Shown one piece after another: positions 37,504-49,054 of a DNA stretch of 64,000 bases (the stretch's first letter is position 1; every line of letters begins with the position of its first letter). The translations under genes and the position numbers were made by a program. The DNA lies in assembly GCA_905182995.1 (NCBI GenBank), contig CAJJDP010000019.1:461600-525599 (forward strand), read 5' to 3'. Origin of the DNA: Paramecium octaurelia. Its lineage: Eukaryota; Ciliophora; Oligohymenophorea; Peniculida; Parameciidae. The notes under the pieces are model-generated. The model did not search any database, had not been told where the DNA came from, and was given only the letters and a program-made list of their open reading frames with translations.

Positions 37504-38404
37504 TCATTCTGGTTACTTTTCACCTTCTTATTGTTACTCCTACTCTTGATGTTGCTTATTAGCTTCTTCTTATTGCTATTCAAGTTCTCTTTACTCTTAT
37601 TCCTATCTAGCCTTTTCCTCAGCAGCCTTTTCCTCAGCCAATCTCTATTCTTCCTATCTTCTTTTTTCTTCCTCTATTTTTCTTTGTTCCTCCTCTTATC
37701 TTTCTCGTTCCTACTTTTCTCTTTCCTCTTGTTCTTATTTCAATCTGATTTCTTCATCCTATCTTTGTTTTTGTTCTTTTGCCAATCTCTCCTACTCTTC
37801 CCTTTGTTTCATGTATGTCTAGAAAGTTGGTCTTTCCTTGATTTGCCTTGGTTACTCTTATTTTATTTCTTTTTTTGTAGCCCATTTAGTGAGATCTCTT
37901 TTATTTTCCATATCATCTAAGAATTGTCTAATTCTTTCTGGTAGCAACTTAGGTTAAGGAAACAGCTAAGAATTTCTCTTTGAAAAAATAATAATCCCTA
38001 TTAATTTATATAACTGTTTACCTTTATGAGAAATTTCAAAAGCTCCAGTTGAGGGTTTTTTCTTAGCATTATATTGGCAATAGGAATTTGGAATTTATGC
38101 ATGAATTTCTAGATTTAATTGTGTATTGAATACCTGCCATGCAATCCAAATATAATTAAATGTATTTATTTTCGTCATGATGAGTACACCAAGCATGAGA
38201 AGCACAATCCATACAAACCTCAAAATCAATTATGATCGCCCCCTCTGGAGGAGGATCACTTTTAGGGATTACAGGCTTTTATTTTTGTTATGTTTGACTT
38301 TATTGTTGTTATTGTTGTTATTATTGTTCATGTTATCCCTCATGTTATCCCTCTTATCCTTCTTATCCTTCCTAACCTTCGAATTCTTACTACTCCTCAG
38401 ACAT
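37504..38404 (-). CDS. SelW/Rdx-like redox fold joined to Glu/Gln-rich coiled coil
   Basis: Start 38402-38404, stop 37504-37506. Introns of 25 and 24 nt leave 283 residues. An N-terminal Gly/Glu/Gln repeat (QEGQEGQEGQ, poly-Gln) precedes an Rdx-type thioredoxin-like unit: IIIDFEVCMDCASHAWC with a CxxC, NKYIQLYLDCMAEIHAQIP, TGAFEISHKG, IIIFSKRNSQLFP and LLPERIRQFLDDM. These follow the order of selenoprotein W (CxxU, FEV, I.SK..GxFP). Here Cys replaces selenocysteine. From about residue 165 the protein is a charged helix (RQEEEQRKIEEEKRRQEEQ). The next gene upstream ends only 23 bp away on the same strand. Large plus-strand Leu-rich ORFs here are its shadow. Confidence 0.78.
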
Positions 38405-38427
38405 TTAATTTTTTATTATTTTATTAA

Positions 38428-40000
38428 TCAAATATCAAATATCTCTTATTTCTTAAATAACACCTTAAACTTTTCAGCAACTTCATTTCTCTTGACTTGA
38501 AGTTGATTCACCTTCTCCTCCTCAATCATTATCTTTTCCCTCAACTTTTTCTCCTTTTGCGCACTCAAAGTGGACTACCCGAAAAGCATGCTATTGTACA
38601 ATTTTGCTTTTTTGCTATCCAACAGTACTTTATGAAGTGACAACTGGAGATCATAAATCTATAGTTTATCCTTCGTTCCCAATCCATATAGTCCCTTGTT
38701 CTCAAGCTAAAAAGAATTCACTAAAAGACCTTACTTCCTATTGAATGTGTTCTTCAGTTACATATGGATTTTCACTTAGCATCTACCTAATTAATGCCTA
38801 TTTTTAATCTTGCAACTCAGGAAGCAATTTAACAAACTCTGCTCGCTTCTATTAGATTTTGTCTTCCCATTTCTAAATCTATAATAATAATATGATGCAT
38901 TCTTACTTCACTCTGTTTTTCTGAACATAATTAAATAAATTATGAAACTAGTTCTGATTCTGTAATTATATTCCCTTTTTTATTCAATTTTTTCAGGGCA
39001 TCCTCGAATATCTTCACAAATTATTGGAAATGCACACTTGAGACCTTTTAATTTCTCTATTAATTTTATATAAGGTAGAAATTACCTTTTTATAATAACC
39101 GGATTGTCTATAGAATCCGATTCTCTCCTCATCCTTTTAGAACAAATTAAGAGATTCATAAACCTCAAACATTAATTTACGAGACATTCCATATTTCATT
39201 TCCGATTCATATTTTAAATATATCTCCTTCAATTACTCTATTGTACTCTGGTTCAGAGTTGTAATTGGCTAGAATTCTACTAAGGATTGCTTTGGTAGAT
39301 TTTTAACTTTGAAAATCCATCTATCCAATTTACTTTTAAGAGCCTCTCTATATACTAATTTATGGTGCAGATCTGAAAATAATATAAATGCGATTTTACA
39401 TTAGAATCCTTCATAATAAGTGAACAATCCCAGGCATAGAAGAAAGAAGATAGATTTCTTTTTGTTGTCTACAATTCTCTGAGTCCATTTTGGAATGAAT
39501 GGAACGAAGTAATTTTATAGCCATTTCTTAGGTTTTCTATTTTCACGATCCAAAGTTTTTCTAATTTTCTAGTTAAATTTAATTATACCATATGTTGACT
39601 TAATCTTTGATAATAGAAGTAGCGAGGAATGAAATTTTGCATATTTTGAATATGGATATTTATTCTAAGTTTTGTATATTATTGATAATAAAATGAAATA
39701 AAAGAGAGGAAGAATAATTATAAATTAAAAGAAATAAGACAAAAATCGTAACAAAGTTTAAGCATTGCTTTGAAAATGAAGGCTATTGCTAAAAGTGGTT
39801 AGGAGACTAGTCATCGGCTCGTTTTCCAGAGACAATAAAGAATCATAGACATCAGATATATCTGATAAAGTGATATTATTCAATAAATCTGGATTACAGA
39901 GGGTTGGATTGTTGCTTTTATAAGTATCAGAGAATGATTCCTTAAAATCAATTTTGGAATAAGTTTAATAAAGACTTTTGTTCTTTATATTTAAAGTCAT
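38428..40000 (-). CDS. Unrecognised two-TM protein with coiled coil
   Basis: Start 39998-40000 (MTLNIKNKSLLQ), stop 38428-38430. Introns of 27, 29, 28 and 28 nt give 486 residues (sum divisible by three). Residues about 85-110 (FFQFIIILPLFYFILLSII) and a second helix near residue 190 (SIFFLLCLGLFTYY) are membrane-spanning. The C-terminal 250 residues are helical and charged, ending in LREKIMIEEEKVNQLQVKRN. A shorter start at 39642 with a 20-nt intron is possible but not needed. The topology resembles mitochondrial inner-membrane helical proteins, but no family is recognised. Confidence 0.7.
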
Positions 40001-40389
40001 TTTTTGTAGCTTTATTTAAGGTATTTCCTTGCAATCTCATCGGATATAGTATGACTTTTGGGAAAAAGTCCATAGTTCAAACACTAATAATAAATAGAGA
40101 AACTTTTAAAATAGTTGCAACCATTCAAATTTCTTCATTTACACTTTGTAATTGGGCTTTAATGAATTTACTATTGTTGTAATTTCTAGACATGCATGTT
40201 TCTATTGTATACACAAAGAAATTATTCATGATTTTCTAATTTAATTATCCTTTCATATTTAATTTTTCAAAAATTTCTTAATAGATTACCTAATTGCATA
40301 TTCCCTTTTTAATGTGAAATTTAGTTTTTGAGATTAAATCAAGAAGTATATTACTTATATTCTATTAGATTTTAGAAATAAAGATAAAT
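40001..40389 (+). other. Intergenic, divergent promoter region
   Basis: 389 bp between the start of the two-TM protein gene (minus) and the MFS gene (plus). AT-rich, no supported gene. Confidence 0.55.
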
Positions 40390-42176
40390 ATGATATCACA
40401 ACAAAATCTGTTACTCAATTATTTAATTAACTTTCTGCCCTAGGAAAGAATAGTAAGTTAAAATGAATCAATAAGTATGATATAGGGGGTGATCCAATTC
40501 AACTAGATAAAGTAAGTGAGAGGAGATCTTGGCTTTTTGGAAGAGTAGTACGAACTAAACTAAATGAATTATAAAAATAATTAATTATGTAATTAGAAAA
40601 AGAAAGCAAGCAGTCTTTTCTCTACTAATTACCATTACAAAAGACATGGGTATTATGGTTGGCACTTGCTTTAGCTTGTTTTCTATTATTTGGAGATGCT
40701 TATGCCTTCGATAATCCAATGGCTTTGCAATCAACGATCTAAACAGAGATGAACCTAAACAATGTTTAATTCAATATGCTTTATTCGATATATTCTGCAC
40801 CAAATATCATCTTACCATTTTTTGGAGGAATCCTTATTGACAAGATAGGAGTGAGAGTGAGTATATTGATATTCTCAACTATCCTTATTTTGGGTTAGAC
40901 TATTGTGGTTATTGGTGGATACACTTTTTCCTATGGCACAATGTTGGCTGGCAGATGCATTTTTGGCATTGGCTCTGAAAGTCTGAATGCAGCATAAGCA
41001 GCCATAATGTCGTAATGGTTTTAAGGAGGGTAAGTCAGTTTGGCTTTGGGTTTGTGTTTATCGATACCCAAATTAGGAAGTGCTTTAAATAGTGTAGTTA
41101 GTCCTCAGATTTAAGCGAATCATGGGGAATTGGGATTCACATTCTTAGTAGGACTTTTTATAGTAATATTTTCTTGGGGATGTGGATTGGTTTTAATCTA
41201 TTTAGACAAGAAAAACGAGGAGTTAATGATAATTTGGAGAGAGCTCAATCCAGAGGAAGGAAATCCTGAGCATAAAGAAGCAAAGCCTTCTGCTTAAGAG
41301 ATGAGTTTATAGATTAGAAAAAGCGAATCAACGGAAAGTGATCGTTCAGTATCATTATTAGAAGAGGAGGATGACGATGATGAAGATGAAGAAAAGGAAG
41401 AAGGGGGAGCTCATGAAGCAAAGGAAGAGATTAAGTTATCAGATTTGAAACATTTGGATGGATCATATTGGATTTTATCATGCATTATTATGTTGAGTGA
41501 AGCACTTTTTGTACCATTTTTGGATAATGGAAATGCATTTTTTTAAGTCAAATTTGGGTTTAGTTAATAATCAGCAGGTGTTTTACTCACAATTCCCTAT
41601 GTATTTGCAGCATGTGTAACTCCTTTTGTTGGTATATACAGTGACAAGATTCGCTAACGTTCCTTATTGATAGTACTTACTACCGTTATCTTTATTATCA
41701 CCCATTTATGTCTTCTCCTCATTTATTGCGATGTAAATCTATAGGATATATTCTAAATTAGACTGCCTGTGGAGTGTCAGCTCTACCATTATTGTCATTG
41801 GGAATTTGCTACTCTTTTTACTCTGCCATTTTAATCCCATCCATCCCTTTGGTTGTTAAATCACAGATGATAGGTACTCATAAAAATATAATAATAGGGA
41901 CTGCCTTTGGTTTGTTGGGAGTTATGTAAAACACAGCTCTGGCCTTGTTTCCTCTTATTACTGGAAGTTTATATAATAGCCATTTAATCAATGAAGAAGG
42001 GCAAGTCGATCCATTTCAAGGGTAAGACATTGAAATCAATATTATTTAGGTATGTTTATCAATCTTATTTCTTTGTTGGTGTAAGTTGCTTTAATTTTGT
42101 GATTGCCATAAGTTTATACGTTTTTGATAAAAATGGGAGCAAGAAATTAAGTAGATTAAAGGGGAAGAGTAAATGA
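40390..42176 (+). CDS. Major facilitator superfamily transporter
   Basis: ATG 40390 is reached through a 23-nt intron (40453-40475), since the apparent ATG at 40464 lies inside that intron. Further introns of 29 and 28 nt lead to TGA 42174-42176; 568 residues. TM1 starts at TWVLWLALALACFLLFGDAY. The MFS loop 2-3 motif is FFGGILIDKIGVRVSIL, the usual GxLaDrxGrR signature. There are about 12 helices with a central cytosolic loop of about 85 residues that includes a strongly acidic run (EEEDDDDEDEEKEEG near residue 315). The last helix is YFFVGVSCFNFVIAISLYVF. Substrate unknown; the pattern resembles MFS domain-containing protein 1-like lysosomal carriers. Confidence 0.88.
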
Positions 42177-42214
42177 AGTGTTTATAGTTTGTTATTTTCA
42201 TTAATATTTATTAT

Positions 42215-43788
42215 ATGAGTAAAAGAAATAAAAGCTTGGTAGAGAGAAAGAAATCTAAAAGTAAATTAAAGACAGCGATCTCGTAAAGAAAAAATTCGGA
42301 TTCAGAAGATAATAATTTCTATTAGGAATTCTAAATTTTCTACTCTCAAGCTTAGAACACTACTTTTTCTAAATTTGAATACATGAAAGAATTTTTCAAT
42401 TTAGGACTCACATAATTTCCAACTGACGAAGAAATTAATTAAATATAACTGGACATTCTGACTACTAGTGGTTGGAATTCAAATCTCAAGAAAAATTGGA
42501 CACTCAATGAAAAGAAAGTGCTAATTTGGCTTATAGGGAAGTTGAGTTAAATAAGAAATGAAGACTTGAGGGATTTATCAACTGAACTTTTCGAAGAAGT
42601 TTCAAAGATGATATGTCGTAGAGATAAAGAATAATGTAAATAAAAATGGGCTCAAATGTAAAAGGTTGCATTACAATAACAACCATTTAGACAAGAAGAG
42701 GATTAGAAATTGTATGACATCATTATGAAATATTAATCTGCTGATCAGGGTCAAAAGTGGAGTCTGATTTCATAAGAATTAAATCAAAATTCTTCGGTCT
42801 ATAGATCTAGTAAATAATGTAGAGAAAGATGGTTAAATCACCTTAATCCAAAAATATCAAAGTATCATTTATTTTGCATTTTATGTAGAGAACCTTGGAC
42901 AGATGATGAAGATATCAAGTTATTGTAGACAGTTAAAGAAATTGGTAGAAGATGGTCAGAAATATCAAAAATTATGGATGGAAGAAGAAGTGAAAATAAT
43001 CTAAAAAATCGATTTAATAGTTTGATTAAAAGAGAAAAGGAATTGCCTTATCTGTATCATATATATTTTATATTCTATTTTACAGCTAAACGTATAATGG
43101 ATCAGCTACTAACTTGGATGATTTATTGTCAGGTTGCAACGGACCAGAAATTACAGATTTATAAAGACAAGCAATTGATGCTGTTTTGGCTAAGCTCAAG
43201 TGGAGAAGTGCAGAAACTCAAAATAAAAGTAATCGCAAATAATCAATCGAAATATCAGAGCAACAACAATCTAAATAGGCATTTAAATAACGAAATTAGC
43301 CTACTGTCTCATATACTATCGGAAATATCGAATAAGAGTATAATATTCAAGAATTAATACCTTGCTTGGTGAATGCTAGTAAAAATATCATTTACTTCTG
43401 CAACAATGAGACCCTATTGTAATTTCATGAAATTAATCAATAAAAACAAAATTAATTTAAAGAACAGTTTGATAAAATCAAAAGTGAATTACACATCTTT
43501 GATTCTGGATTTCGCAATTTCAAATCTACTTTGAGTATGATAGAAGAATTCGAAGAATCCCAAAGGAGTCACTTGAACTTTTATACCAATGATATGGATG
43601 GTTTTTTAAATCTCGAAACACCAGAAACCTTTTCGAAACCTATTTATGCAAATCCAATTGAAATCATCACTCAATCTGCCATGAAATGCTTTCACCGATG
43701 GAAGACTGATAGTTAACTTAATGATAGGCGTAGAAATAGTATACCCATACCAAGATCACTCCCGAATTTGATATTAAATTACACATGA
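42215..43788 (+). CDS. Three-repeat MYB DNA-binding protein
   Basis: ATG 42215, introns of 27 nt (42862-42888) and 32 nt, TGA 43786-43788; 504 residues (sum divisible by three). Repeats: a divergent first one from about residue 94 (NWTLNEKKVLIWLIGKLSQ...CKQKWAQM); a second with FRQEEDQKLYDIIMKY and QCRERWLNHLNPKI; a third with PWTDDEDIKLLQTVKEIGRR and NNLKNRFNSLIKRE. The QCRERWLNHL recognition helix is diagnostic of c-MYB/CDC5-type proteins. Nuclear DNA binding is inferred. The start lies 38 bp after the MFS stop. The region after residue 270 is Ser/Asn-rich without a domain. Confidence 0.88.
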
Positions 43789-44897
43789 ATAGACTCCAGT
43801 ATTTAATTACTTTCATTCTATCTAATAAAGCTAAAACTCTAGACTATAGATCACCTATTATCTCTTTCAATACAAAAACTTAAAAATTTCTTATTTTTAA
43901 AATGGTGATCTCCAATTTAATGTCTTTTTAATCTAAAAAGAAGAGCAACGACATATTAATAATAAACAGGTTAAATTAGATATTTTTTAAAATTTCCTTT
44001 TTAATGACTATCTTCACACTATCAAAATATTGGTATCCCACATGAAATTCTATCATATCAATATTTATTTTAAATAAGCGAGTCGTTTAATGTTTAGATA
44101 CTAAATAGAACTGCTTTTAACAATTATGATATCAAATTACGTTAACAACTGATTAAAACTATCATTTAATTCCAAGAAGTCTATTATTATAAATACTATA
44201 CATTTAATATAACAAAGTCATAATTATAGATTGAAATAAAAAATCATTTAAAAATATATATTTATTGATAATAAGTTTTCAGAACAATGCATTTTGTATA
44301 TCTGAAGTTGCCTTATGATTAGATTTAAAATAATTGAATTTTTATAAAATATGTAATACTCACTTATTAACTCTTCAATTTACCCAAGAACCAAAATTTG
44401 TTTAATATATATTTAATTTTAACTTAAAAAGTAGAAAAAAATAAAAAGTTACCTTTAATGTCAGATTATTAAACAAACCTAAATAAATTCAAATTTTAAA
44501 TACGGCTGTTAGATAACTCATAAAACTGAAATCTGAAATGAGTTGTTATTAATTTGATTACTGCTTCTAATTCAAGCTGATGTAACAATCAGAACGCTTA
44601 TATTAAGCTTAATTTTCAATAAAGTTTTTGAATAACTCTTACAAACCAATAATTGAATATCGAAATAATTTTTATTTATATTTAAATTCAATATGTTTTT
44701 CTAATCGAGTCTTGTCTTATATGATCTAGGCTCTTGTCTTATGCTTAAAAGAATTATCAAGCCAGTTAAATAAATAATTCTTTTGAGCAATTATTTTATC
44801 ACTTACGCATTTTTTATTCGCATTAATTAAGTATATTTATAGAAGTTAAAAACGAAATTCAATAAATAAATTTCTAATTATTTGAACGTTCAAAAAA
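43789..44897 (+). other. Long AT-rich intergenic stretch, no confident gene
   Basis: About 1.1 kb between the MYB gene and the small Ser-rich gene. Plus-strand frames of 85-130 codons are open between about 43770 and 44160, but with TGA as the only stop this is expected by chance and their composition is not convincing. A short sequence GTCTTGTCTTATG / CTCTTGTCTTATG is repeated near 44710-44745. No RNA gene is seen. Confidence 0.45.
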
Positions 44898-45192
44898 ATG
44901 TCTCTTCATTCATCATTTGGCTATGACAGTCTTCGATCCGTTATTTTTGCGAGAGCAATAAAAGAATGTGAAAGTAATAATTAATTTTATTCCTACAGAA
45001 ATTTAAAACGAGCATTATTTATCTGAAAGCGGTTCTGATTTTAAGAGTAGCATCTCTTCTGATTCAGAAAGACATGTGTTTGATAGGTATTTCAGTAAAT
45101 CTAGCATTAGGGAATCCAGTATGGAAGCTGCTGAATCCTAAATGACACTCAATAACTAGCAATCTCTTTCTTAATTTAATACTCAACAATGA
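44898..45192 (+). CDS. Small Ser-rich protein
   Basis: ATG 44898, a 25-nt intron starting GTAATAATTAATTTTATTCC that repairs the frame, TGA 45190-45192; 89 residues, Ser/Glu/Gln-rich (SESGSDFKSSISSDSERHVF). No domain. The intron fit and composition support a real gene; function unknown. Confidence 0.6.
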
Positions 45193-46343
45193 TTACAATT
45201 ATATTTGTATAGCACATACATAATAATATATATTTTGAATGTTATCTCCTTATTCTTCTAGTCATATTAATCTTCTATTGGGTCAAATCCCACTTTGCCT
45301 TTATCCATCATTATTCTATTCGATGAATTCCATGACAAAATTAAGATAAGTTGCAAAATTCTATATATCTTATATTTAGGTAATAGAATTCTGAATGTTA
45401 CTTATTTTGATAAACATCATTTCAATTTAATTAAATTAAATCTTGTTATGAATTAATTTTTTACAATTGCCAATAGAAATTATTGTATAATATTGGATAA
45501 TGCTTCTCATTATAAGCAATTAATCAATTACAATTTATAATTGCAAAAGGATCACACAGATTAATGATATATATCTAGGTTAAAGTTCATCTATTATTTA
45601 TTGGTAATTGTATAAAAAATAAATGTTAAACTAAAAATAAAGTTTATTTGAGAATATATCCTTAAGAATATATTGATTCTTACTCTTAGTCTATTAATAC
45701 TTCATAGAATAAATCAAATTGATGATTGTTGATTAAAAAGGAAACAATGTTCAAATCCTTAATTAAATTTTCTATTACAGGAATCTGTAATCTTTTTTTA
45801 TATGATTGAAGGGAAAATGCTGAAGCCTATTATATTATTCGTAAATTTTATACCAATAATTAGCCTTCTATACAAAATGTCCCAAAAAAAATTTGATTTT
45901 TCAAAGATGTACTTAACGTATAGATAATAAATACATCTATAAAAATAATCTAAATAATTGTCAAATAAGGAACCAAATTAATCTACACTAAATTTACTTT
46001 TTCTTGAAAAATTAAAAGTACACCTATTCAATTTTAACTTCCTATTTGTTGAAAACTTTAGATGAAATGCTTTGAAAACTTTTATATCAGAATTGAAAAT
46101 AATTATGCAATCTTGAATAAGGATTTAATTTAAGAAGAGTTAAACAACTCAATATCTTAATAAGAGTTGTTATACTAAAATATTCAGGCTTTAATTAACT
46201 ATGGGAATAACAAGAAATGAGATAAAATTTTAAATGAATGATAAGAATTTGCATTAGCCTAGATCAAATAGATATTTTTTAGATTAATTATGTTTTTGTT
46301 AGATACTTAAAATACATTTAATTAAAAAAATGATATATAATTA
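45193..46343 (+). other. Intergenic DNA, partly duplicated across the N
   Basis: About 1.15 kb between the converging Ser-rich gene and RING gene. Very AT-rich, with no gene supported. Bases from 45369 recur after 46660. Confidence 0.5.
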
Positions 46344-47951
46344 TCAAAACAACTTCTTTAAGTTTTTAAATTCTTATTGCAAAATTGAAGTAGAACTATG
46401 ATCACTTTTTGTATTGGTTGTATTATTAGAATATCTATGACTTGCATGAGAACTTGTTTTTCTATGACAAGATGGTGTTGATAACCCATTTAATTCAGTT
46501 TGTAATTTGAGTAATATTTTGATTGATTAAATGAGTTCTCCATCTTGGTCTTTTGTTTGATTTAATTATTTCATTTTTTAGTATAGAGCTTGTGGGTGAA
46601 CATTTTTGTTTTTAATGATCATTAGAGTATCTTTTTCTAGTTTTTATAGCCCTTTTTGANCTTATATTTAGGTAATAGAATTCTGAATGTTACTTATTTT
46701 GATAAACATCATTTCAATTTAATTAAATTAAATCTTGTTATGAATTAATTTTTTACAATTGCCAATAGAAATTATTGTATAATATTGGATAATGCTTCTC
46801 ATTATAAGCAATTAATCAATTACAATTTATAATTGCAAAAGGATCACACAGATTAATGATATATATCTAGGTTAAAGTTCATCTATTATTTATTGGTAAT
46901 TGTATAAAAAATAAATGTTAAACTAAAAATAAAGTTTATTTGAGAATATATCCTTAAGAATATATTGATTCTTACTCTTAGTCTATTAATACTTCATAGA
47001 ATAAATCAAATTGATGATTGTTGATTAAAAAGGAAACAATGTTCAAATCCTTAATTAAATTTTCTATTACAGGAATCTGTAATCTTTTTTTATATGATTG
47101 AAGGGAAAATGCTGAAGCCTATTATATTATTCGTAAATTTTATACCAATAATTAGCCTTCTATACAAAATGTCCCAAAAAAAATTTGATTTTTCAAAGAT
47201 GTACTTAACGTATAGATAATAAATACATCTATAAAAATAATCTAAATAATTGTCAAATAAGGAACCAAATTAATCTACACTAAATTTACTTTTTCTTGAA
47301 AAATTAAAAGTACACCTATTCAATTTTAACTTCCTATTTGTTGAAAACTTTAGATGAAATGCTTTGAAAACTTTTATATCAGAATTGAAAATAATTATGC
47401 AATCTTGAATAAGGATTTAATTTAAGAAGAGTTAAACAACTCAATATCTTAATAAGAGTTGTTATACTAAAATATTCAGGCTTTAATTAACTATGGGAAT
47501 AACAAGAAATGAGATAAAATTTTAAATGAATGATAAGAATTTGCATTAGCCTAGATCAAATAGATATTTTTTAGATTAATTATGTTTTTGTTAGATACTT
47601 AAAATACATTTAATTAAAAAAATGATATATAATTATCAAAACAACTTCTTTAAGTTTTTAAATTCTTATTGCAAAATTGAAGTAGAACTATGATCACTTT
47701 TTGTATTGGTTGTATTATTAGAATATCTATGACTTGCATGAGAACTTGTTTTTCTATGACAAGATGGTGTTGATAACCCATTTAATTCAGTTTGTAATTT
47801 GAGTAATATTTTGATTGATTAAATGAGTTCTCCATCTTGGTCTTTTGTTTGATTTAATTATTTCATTTTTTAGTATAGAGCTTGTGGGTGAACATTTTTG
47901 TTTTTAATGATCATTAGAGTATCTTTTTCTAGTTTTTATAGCCCTTTTTGA
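45369..47951. repeat. Direct duplication around N at 46660 (likely assembly overlap)
   Basis: Bases 45369-46659 (1291 nt) recur as 46661-47951 at a constant offset of 1292, separated by one N. The copies agree wherever compared. The first copy breaks off inside the RING gene. Read as an unmerged contig overlap. Confidence 0.9.
46344..46659 (-). CDS. Truncated 3' copy of the RING-finger gene
   Basis: Matches the last 105 codons of the gene at 47636-49015, cut by the N at 46660. Assembly redundancy, not a separate gene. Confidence 0.85.
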
Positions 47952-49015
47952 ATGATTTAGAAGTATTAAGCAATAATTTATTCTGAACTTTCATTATTGC
48001 TATTATTTTGAGGGACATTGCTTATGATTGATATATTATTATTGGTTAACTATTTATTAGGAACTCCAGTAGCACTTCTTTTGTGTCGAGATGGTTCGGT
48101 AATTTCTTTCTGTATATCTTTTTGAAATTAATTTTCTTTAACTTCCTAAGTGTATTTTTTATCATCCAAATAATAAGGTTTATCTTTTAAGGGTTAGAAT
48201 TGAAGTGGATTCTGAGTTTGTTTTTTATTATCGGTATTTTGGAAATTAATATGAAATTGGGATGCAAGTGGAGTTGAATAAGGACTAGCATTAGGAGTGT
48301 TATTATTAGGTTTTAAGATATCTTTATTAACTAGTTAGGTTTGTAATTGAAGTTCTTATTATTGTTATTGATATTAGATTAAGGTTTTTTAGATCTGAGA
48401 TTAAAATTAGGATCCATATGGTTGCTAATTGAGTTGAACTTTGGAACGATCTAATAATTTGAAATAAAAAATACTTTCATCCGGGATGACAGCAACTGTG
48501 GCTGATTATTTGTGGATGTGTCCAACTGTTGTATTATTTTGCTTAGGTTTTTCATTCATCAATTTCATAGCGTTGTTAGTTTATGTTAATAATTCTGACA
48601 TTTTTTATTGAGCTGTATTTTGAGCTTTGTTTGGAATATCAAAATTAGAATACCTCCTGCAATGTTGTGAATCATTTTATAATTAACTCTATATGTAATT
48701 AAGTAAATACCTCATTTAGAATCTCTTTGTCCATTTCACTTGAATCTGTAATCAGATTCAGTTCATTATTTTCCATTAAGAGATTATTGATGTCATAGGT
48801 ATGAGTAACTTTGCGGCATAATGGACACTAAATTCTGAACTTATTCTGTATTTAACTAAAATACAAATTCAAATTTTCTCTTACCTTGTATTTTCCTAAA
48901 TAGATATATTTTATGCGCATTTGAAACAAAGTGTATGAGAGCAAATTAATGAGATAGGTTTCATGGCTTACATCTTACACAATTAGCAATGAGAGATCGA
49001 TGTCCTTTAATACAT
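47636..49015 (-). CDS. RING-finger protein with disordered tail
   Basis: Start 49013-49015, stop 47636-47638; introns of 29 and 22 nt give 442 residues. The N-terminus is a C3HC4 RING: CQLCKMQAMKPISLICSH, TLCFKCAQNI, then CPLCRK after the first intron. RING domains recruit E2 enzymes, so a ubiquitin-ligase role is inferred. The remaining 350 residues are Gln/Asn/Ser-rich, with a helical stretch near the C-terminus (QKGLQKLEKDTLMIIKNKN) and no other domain. It lies 39 bp downstream of PRP19 on the same strand. The last part is repeated at 46344-46659 by assembly overlap. Confidence 0.83.
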
Positions 49016-49054
49016 ATTTAATTAACTGATTATTTATATAATTAAAAAATCTAC

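Noticed and set aside
37491-37920. CRISPR-like or satellite repeat suggested by periodic CTTCTT runs
   Set aside because: The periodicity reflects Glu/Lys/Gln codons of a coiled coil on the other strand.
37498-38500. Leu/Phe/Ser-rich plus-strand ORFs resembling membrane proteins
   Set aside because: They are the antisense of the Glu/Gln/Lys coiled coil and Gln-repeat of the SelW-like gene.
39642-40000. Shorter start for the two-TM protein at 39642 with a 20-nt intron
   Set aside because: The frame reads straight upstream to ATG 40000 without any intron and includes a good hydrophobic helix.
43770-44160. Plus-strand frame of about 130 codons continuing after the MYB gene
   Set aside because: Two overlapping frames are equally open; with TGA as sole stop in AT-rich DNA this is expected by chance, and neither shows a domain.
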